A stretch of DNA of 64,000 nt from Dechloromonas agitata is5 (lineage in GTDB: Bacteria; Pseudomonadota; Gammaproteobacteria; Burkholderiales; Rhodocyclaceae). Under the pieces are notes generated by a model that made no database searches, was not told where the DNA came from, and was given only the letters and a program-made list of their open reading frames with translations. Positions 59,833 through 64,000 of the stretch are shown one piece after another. The DNA is taken from positions 2,108,001 to 2,172,000 of the forward strand of contig NZ_KI912532.1 in assembly GCF_000519045.1 (NCBI RefSeq), given 5' to 3'. Numbering within the stretch: the first letter of the stretch is position 1; each line of letters begins with the position of its first letter. The position numbers and the translations under genes were made by a program.

Positions 59833-62800
59833 TCAGTGGACGGGGTTGGCTGCCACCTCGCGCTCGACCGGGTCGCCGGATTTGTCGGTGAAGCGGTCGA
59901 GGTAGAGGTAGATGACCGGAGTGAGGTAGAGAGTCAGGAGTTGCGACAGCATCAGGCCGCCAACAACGGCCAGGCCCAGCGGCTGGCGGACTTCGGCGCC
60001 GGCACCGATGCCGAGCGCGATCGGTAGCGTGCCGACCAGGGCGGCCATGGTCGTCATCATGATCGGCCGGAAGCGGACCAGGCTGGCCTGAAAAATGGCC
60101 TCGAACGGCGGTGCGCCTTCCTTGCGCTGCTTGTCGAGGGCGAAGTCGATCATCATGATGGCGTTCTTCTTGACGATGCCGATCAGCATGATGACGCCGA
60201 CGAAGGCGTAGAGGCTGAGGTCAACCTTGAAGATGAGCAGGGTGATCAGCGCGCCGAGGCCGGCCGAGGGTAGGCCGGAGAGGATGGTCAGCGGGTGGAT
60301 GAAGCTCTCGTACAGCACGCCGAGGACCAGATAGACGACCAGCACGGCAACCAGCAGCAGGATGCCGAGGCCTTGCAGCGAGGACTGGAAGGCCTGCGCG
60401 GTGCCTTGCAGGCTGGTGGTCAGCGACACCGGGACACGGACTTCCTGCTCCAGCGCCTTGATGCGGTCGACGGCATCGCCCAGCGAGACGCCGGGCAGCA
60501 GGTTGAAGGAGATGGTGACCGATGGCAGCTGGCCCTGGTGGTTGACGGTCAGGGCCTGCGTCTTGCGGGTGAAGCGGGCTACCGTATCGAGCGGGATCAG
60601 CTTGCCGCCACCGCGCACGTAGATGCGGGACAGGGCCTGCGGATCAGCCTGAAATTCCGGGGCGACTTCGAGGATAACCTGGTACTGCGCCGTCGAGCCA
60701 TAGATGGTCGATACCTGGCGGGCGCTGAAGGCGCTCTGCAGGGCGTCCTCGACCTGCCCGAAGGTCAGGCCGAGCGAGGAGAGCTTGTCGCGGTCGATAT
60801 CGACGCCGACCACCGGGCTGAGATTGCTCAGGTTGTTGGTGACATCGACGAAGCCGGGCAACTGGCGGATCTTCTGGGTCAGCGTGCCGGTCCATTCGTA
60901 CAGTTCGTCGAGGTCGGTATCCTGCAGCGTGTATTGGTACTGTGCGGCGGTGATCTGGCCGCCGATGCGGATCACCGGCGGGTTCTGCATATAGACCTTG
61001 ATGCCCGGTAGGGCGGCCAGCTTGGGGCGCAGACGCTGGATGATCTGGTCCGGCGTCGATTTCCGCTCGTCCTGCGGCTTGAGGATCATGAACACCGTGC
61101 CGGTGTTGGCGGTCGGCCGAATGCCGCCGGCACCGACGGACGACATGAACGACGCGATGTCCGGTTCCTGGGCGACGATCTCCGCCACCGCCCGCTGGTG
61201 GGCGACCATCGAGGTGAAGGAGGCATCCTGGGCACCCTCGGTGAAGGCGATGATCTGGCCGGAATCGCCGCTCGGGATGAAGTCCTTGGGCACCTGGGTG
61301 AACAAATAGCCGGTGAGCAGCAGTGTGGCAACGAAACTGGCCAGGATGGTGCGCGGGTGGGCCATCGCCAGCTTCAGCGTTTTCTCGTAGCCGGCGAGCA
61401 GGGCGGCGAAGAAGCGTTCGAACATCTGGAAGACGCGGCCGTGCGATTCGGGCTCGGCATGGCGGATATAGCGGCTGCACAACATCGGCGTCAGGGTCAG
61501 CGAGACGAAGCCGGAAACCAGGATGGCGACGCAGATGGTGACGGCGAATTCATGCAGCAGGCGGCCGACGATGCCCTGCATGAAGAGCACCGGGATGAAC
61601 ACGGCGATCAGCGAAATGGTCATCGAAATGATCGTGAAGCCGATTTCCTGGGCCCCCTTGATCGCCGCCTGGAAGGGCGGTTCGCCGGCCTCGACGTGGC
61701 GCACGATGTTTTCCAGCATGACGATGGCGTCATCGACGACGAAGCCGACGGAGAGCGTCAGGGCGAGCAGCGACAGGTTGTCCAGGCTGTAGCCGAGCAC
61801 CGACATCGCGGCAAAGGTGCCGACCACCGAGATGGGCAGCGCCAGGCTGGGGATGACGGTGGCCGACAGGTTGCGCAGGAAGAGCAGGATGACCAGGATG
61901 ACCAGCACGGCTGACAAGACCAGCGTGAACTGCACGTCGTCGATGGCGTGGCGGATCGAGTTGCTGCGGTCGAACAGGATGTTCATGTTCACCGCCGCCG
62001 GCAGCTTGGCCTGGAAGGAGGGCAGGATGCGCTTGATGGCATCGACCGTCTCGATGGTGTTGGCGCCCGGCTGGCGCTGCACGGCGAGCACGATGGCGCG
62101 CTTGTCCACGTTCCAGCTGGCGATGCGGATGTTCTCCACGCTGTCGATCGGTGTCGCCACGTCTTCCAGACGGACCGGCGCGCCGTTGCGCCAGGTGACG
62201 ATCAACGGCCGGTAGGCGGCGGCGTTGCTGAGCTGGCCGTTGTCCTTCAGGGCGAAGGTCTGGCGGCTGCCGTCGAGCTGGCCGACCGGCTGGTTGACGT
62301 TGCCTTGGGCGATGGCCTGCTGCAGTTCGTCGATGCCGATGCCGCGCGCGGCCAGCTGATCCGGATTGGCCTGGACACGGACCGCGTATTTCTGCGAGCC
62401 GTAGATCTGCACCTGGGCAACGCCGGGAACGGTCGACAGCCGTTGCGCCAGCTGGGTTTCGGCGTACTCATGGACCAGCGACAACGGCAGGGTTGGCGAC
62501 GACATCGCGATGTAGAAGATCGGCGAATCGGCCGGGTTCACCTTGCGGAAGGAGGGCGGTGCCGGCATGTTCGGCGGCAGCTTGCGCTGGGCGGCCGAAA
62601 TGGCCGACTGCACGTCCTGGGCGGCGGCGTCGATGTTGCGGTCGAGGGCGAACTGCAGCGTGATGGTGGTCGAGCCCTGGGCGCTGGTCGAGGTCATCGA
62701 GTCCAGCCCGGCGATGGTCGAGAACTGGCCTTCGAGCGGCGTGGCGACGGCGGCGGCCATGGTTTCCGGCGAGGCGCCGGGCAGGCTGGCGCTGACCGAG

Positions 62801-62934
62801 ATGGTCGGGAAATCGACGGCCGGCAGCTCGGAAACCGGCAGCGAACGGTAGCCGATGATGCCGAAGATGAGCAGGGCCACCATCATCAGGGTGGTCATTA
62901 CCGGCCGGCGGATGCACAGTTCGGGCAGCGTCAT
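59833..62934 (-). CDS. RND efflux permease, HAE1/MdtB-C type
   Basis: 1033 residues, normal for a proton-driven HAE1 pump with twelve helices and two large periplasmic loops. Segments include MTLPELCIRRPVMTTLMMV at the N-terminus, the proton-relay VDDAIVMLENIVRHVEAG (paired Asp in helix 4) and FIPVLFMQGIVGRLLHEF. The sequence suits the MdtB/MdtC branch, so drugs, bile-like or other amphiphiles are possible substrates. ATG 62934 starts 10 bases after the adaptor gene's stop; longer in-frame starts are part of that gene's coding strand. Confidence 0.94.
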   Translation of the reverse strand: MTLPELCIRRPVMTTLMMVALLIFGIIGYRSLPVSELPAVDFPTISVSASLPGASPETMAAAVATPLEGQFSTIAGLDSMTSTSAQGSTTITLQFALDRNIDAAAQDVQSAISAAQRKLPPNMPAPPSFRKVNPADSPIFYIAMSSPTLPLSLVHEYAETQLAQRLSTVPGVAQVQIYGSQKYAVRVQANPDQLAARGIGIDELQQAIAQGNVNQPVGQLDGSRQTFALKDNGQLSNAAAYRPLIVTWRNGAPVRLEDVATPIDSVENIRIASWNVDKRAIVLAVQRQPGANTIETVDAIKRILPSFQAKLPAAVNMNILFDRSNSIRHAIDDVQFTLVLSAVLVILVILLFLRNLSATVIPSLALPISVVGTFAAMSVLGYSLDNLSLLALTLSVGFVVDDAIVMLENIVRHVEAGEPPFQAAIKGAQEIGFTIISMTISLIAVFIPVLFMQGIVGRLLHEFAVTICVAILVSGFVSLTLTPMLCSRYIRHAEPESHGRVFQMFERFFAALLAGYEKTLKLAMAHPRTILASFVATLLLTGYLFTQVPKDFIPSGDSGQIIAFTEGAQDASFTSMVAHQRAVAEIVAQEPDIASFMSSVGAGGIRPTANTGTVFMILKPQDERKSTPDQIIQRLRPKLAALPGIKVYMQNPPVIRIGGQITAAQYQYTLQDTDLDELYEWTGTLTQKIRQLPGFVDVTNNLSNLSPVVGVDIDRDKLSSLGLTFGQVEDALQSAFSARQVSTIYGSTAQYQVILEVAPEFQADPQALSRIYVRGGGKLIPLDTVARFTRKTQALTVNHQGQLPSVTISFNLLPGVSLGDAVDRIKALEQEVRVPVSLTTSLQGTAQAFQSSLQGLGILLLVAVLVVYLVLGVLYESFIHPLTILSGLPSAGLGALITLLIFKVDLSLYAFVGVIMLIGIVKKNAIMMIDFALDKQRKEGAPPFEAIFQASLVRFRPIMMTTMAALVGTLPIALGIGAGAEVRQPLGLAVVGGLMLSQLLTLYLTPVIYLYLDRFTDKSGDPVEREVAANPVH

Positions 62935-62944
62935 GGCGCCTACC

Positions 62945-64000
62945 TCACTTCGCCGGGGTGGCGGCGGCGGCCGGGGCAGCTTCGCCGGCTGGCTTGGCCT
63001 TGACCGTGGCACCCGGCGTCAGGCGTAGCTGGCCGTCGGTGACGACCATTTCACCTGCCGCGACGCCCTTGGCGATGGCCGTCCTGCCCTGGTGGCTGGC
63101 AATGACCTCCAGCTTGCGAACCTCGACCGTGTCATCAGCCTTCACCACGTACAGGAAATTGCCGTCGGCCCCCTGCTGGACGGCTTCGTTCGGCACCAGC
63201 ACGGCGTCGCGTACCTGGTCGAGCACCATGCTGACGTTCAGGAACTGGCCGGGCGTCAGGCGCGCCTGCTTGTTGTCGAGCACGGCCTTCATCTGGATGG
63301 TGCCGGTTGTCGCATCGACCGCGTTGTCGATGAAGCGCGCCCGGGCCTCGAAGCTGGCATTCTTGTTGCCCGGCAGGGCGAGTTGCACGGCCATCGGCCC
63401 CTGGCTGACCGCCCGGCGCAGGCCATGCAGGTGGCGCTCCGGTACGGCGAAGGTGACATAGAGCGGGTCGATGCGATTGACGACGGCAAGCGCCGTGTCG
63501 TTGGTCTTGACCGTCGAGCCGGGGAAAACCAGCCGGGCGCCGACGATGCCGGAGAAGGGGGCGCGGATGCTGGTGTAGGAAAGCTGCAGGCGGGCCAGTT
63601 CGAGCGCCGCCTGGTCGGCCTTCAGGGTCGCGGCGGCCGCGGCCTCGTTGGTGCGGATCTCGTTGACCTTCTCGTCCGACACGAAGCCACGCGCCTTGAG
63701 GCCCTGGTAGCGTTCCAGGTCGGCCTTCGCCTTGGCCAGTTGCGCCTGGTCACGGGCGACCACTGCCTCGGCCTGCGCCAACCGGGCTTCCAGGTCGGCC
63801 GGGTCGAGGCGGAGCAGCACGTCGCCCTGCCTGACGGCCTGCCCCTCGGTATAGGCCACGCTCAGCACCTGCCCGTCGATACGCGACTTGACGGTGACGC
63901 CCTCGTAGGCCTCGGCACGGCCGACGACGTTCAAATGGATCGGCATCTCGCCGCTCTGTGCCTGGGCGACGATGACCGGCACCGGCGGGGCGGCCTTGTT
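62945..64000 (-). CDS. RND efflux periplasmic adaptor (MFP family), 5' end outside window
   Basis: The frame is open to the window edge, so the start and any signal peptide are missing; the in-frame GTG at 63982 is internal. About 351 residues are visible: a lipoyl half (VTVKSRIDGQVLSVAYTEG), a coiled-coil hairpin (about 60-140) and the second lipoyl half (YTSIRAPFSGIVGARLVFPG), then beta-barrel and membrane-proximal domains. It is the partner of the permease immediately downstream, and an outer-membrane factor must come from elsewhere. It ends in a low-complexity Ala/Pro tail. Confidence 0.93.
   Translation of the reverse strand, partial: NKAAPPVPVIVAQAQSGEMPIHLNVVGRAEAYEGVTVKSRIDGQVLSVAYTEGQAVRQGDVLLRLDPADLEARLAQAEAVVARDQAQLAKAKADLERYQGLKARGFVSDEKVNEIRTNEAAAAATLKADQAALELARLQLSYTSIRAPFSGIVGARLVFPGSTVKTNDTALAVVNRIDPLYVTFAVPERHLHGLRRAVSQGPMAVQLALPGNKNASFEARARFIDNAVDATTGTIQMKAVLDNKQARLTPGQFLNVSMVLDQVRDAVLVPNEAVQQGADGNFLYVVKADDTVEVRKLEVIASHQGRTAIAKGVAAGEMVVTDGQLRLTPGATVKAKPAGEAAPAAAATPAK

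Overview
The window looks like a 64-kb piece of a GC-rich betaproteobacterial chromosome, most likely a member of the Rhodocyclales related to Dechloromonas/Azonexus. This placement is inferred from gene content and order: ndk-rlmN-pilW-rodZ-ispG-hisS-yfgM-bamB-der-hfq-hflX-hflK-hflC-(DUF2065)-hisZ-purA followed by tRNA-Leu, rnr and rlmB, plus many large PAS-type hybrid kinases and HD-GYP regulators. No database search was possible. No phage, plasmid, insertion sequence, rRNA or CRISPR array was seen.

Layout. 1-3.3 kb: the end of an alpha-E (DUF403) protein, an overlapping transglutaminase-like protein, a palindromic intergenic element and a flavoprotein. 3.4-9.3 kb (minus): an HD-GYP response regulator followed by a giant hybrid kinase that begins with four CBS domains. 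9.4-16 kb: rsgA and an M48 protease diverging from orn, then a GT39-type glycosyltransferase, rpmE, rho and trxA. 16.1-23.5 kb: a C4-dicarboxylate module, with a DctS/DctR-type two-component pair diverging from dctA and then the TRAP operon dctPQM. Both promoters carry the same palindrome at the same distance from a -10-like hexamer. 23.6-39.7 kb: a long plus-strand housekeeping run with many ATGA or TGATG overlaps. 39.7-45.4 kb: a His-rich secreted protein, two near-identical tRNA-Leu(CAG) genes with separate promoters and terminators, rnr, an HDOD protein, a hemerythrin-like protein and rlmB.

45.5-59.1 kb is a signalling-rich stretch: a membrane spermidine-synthase-like protein, an operon of HD-GYP regulator, exported histidine phosphatase and hybrid kinase, then rarD, a DUF599 protein, a small zinc-ribbon-like protein, a single-domain response regulator, and a third hybrid kinase with an extracytoplasmic solute-binding domain. 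That third kinase has an in-frame amber codon exactly at the end of its signal peptide. 59.2-64 kb (minus): a DUF4124 protein and an RND efflux permease with its membrane-fusion partner, which runs off the window.

The genes fall into three working groups: translation, envelope and ribosome-maturation housekeeping (ndk to rlmB); C4-dicarboxylate sensing and uptake; and phosphorelay/cyclic-di-GMP signalling, built from two copies of an HD-GYP regulator plus giant hybrid kinase arrangement. The best leads for new biology are the amber-interrupted kinase, the shared dct operators, the phosphatase inside the HD-GYP/kinase operon, the charged tail on DctQ and the tRNA-Leu duplication. I did not find a clearly novel defence or mobile system.
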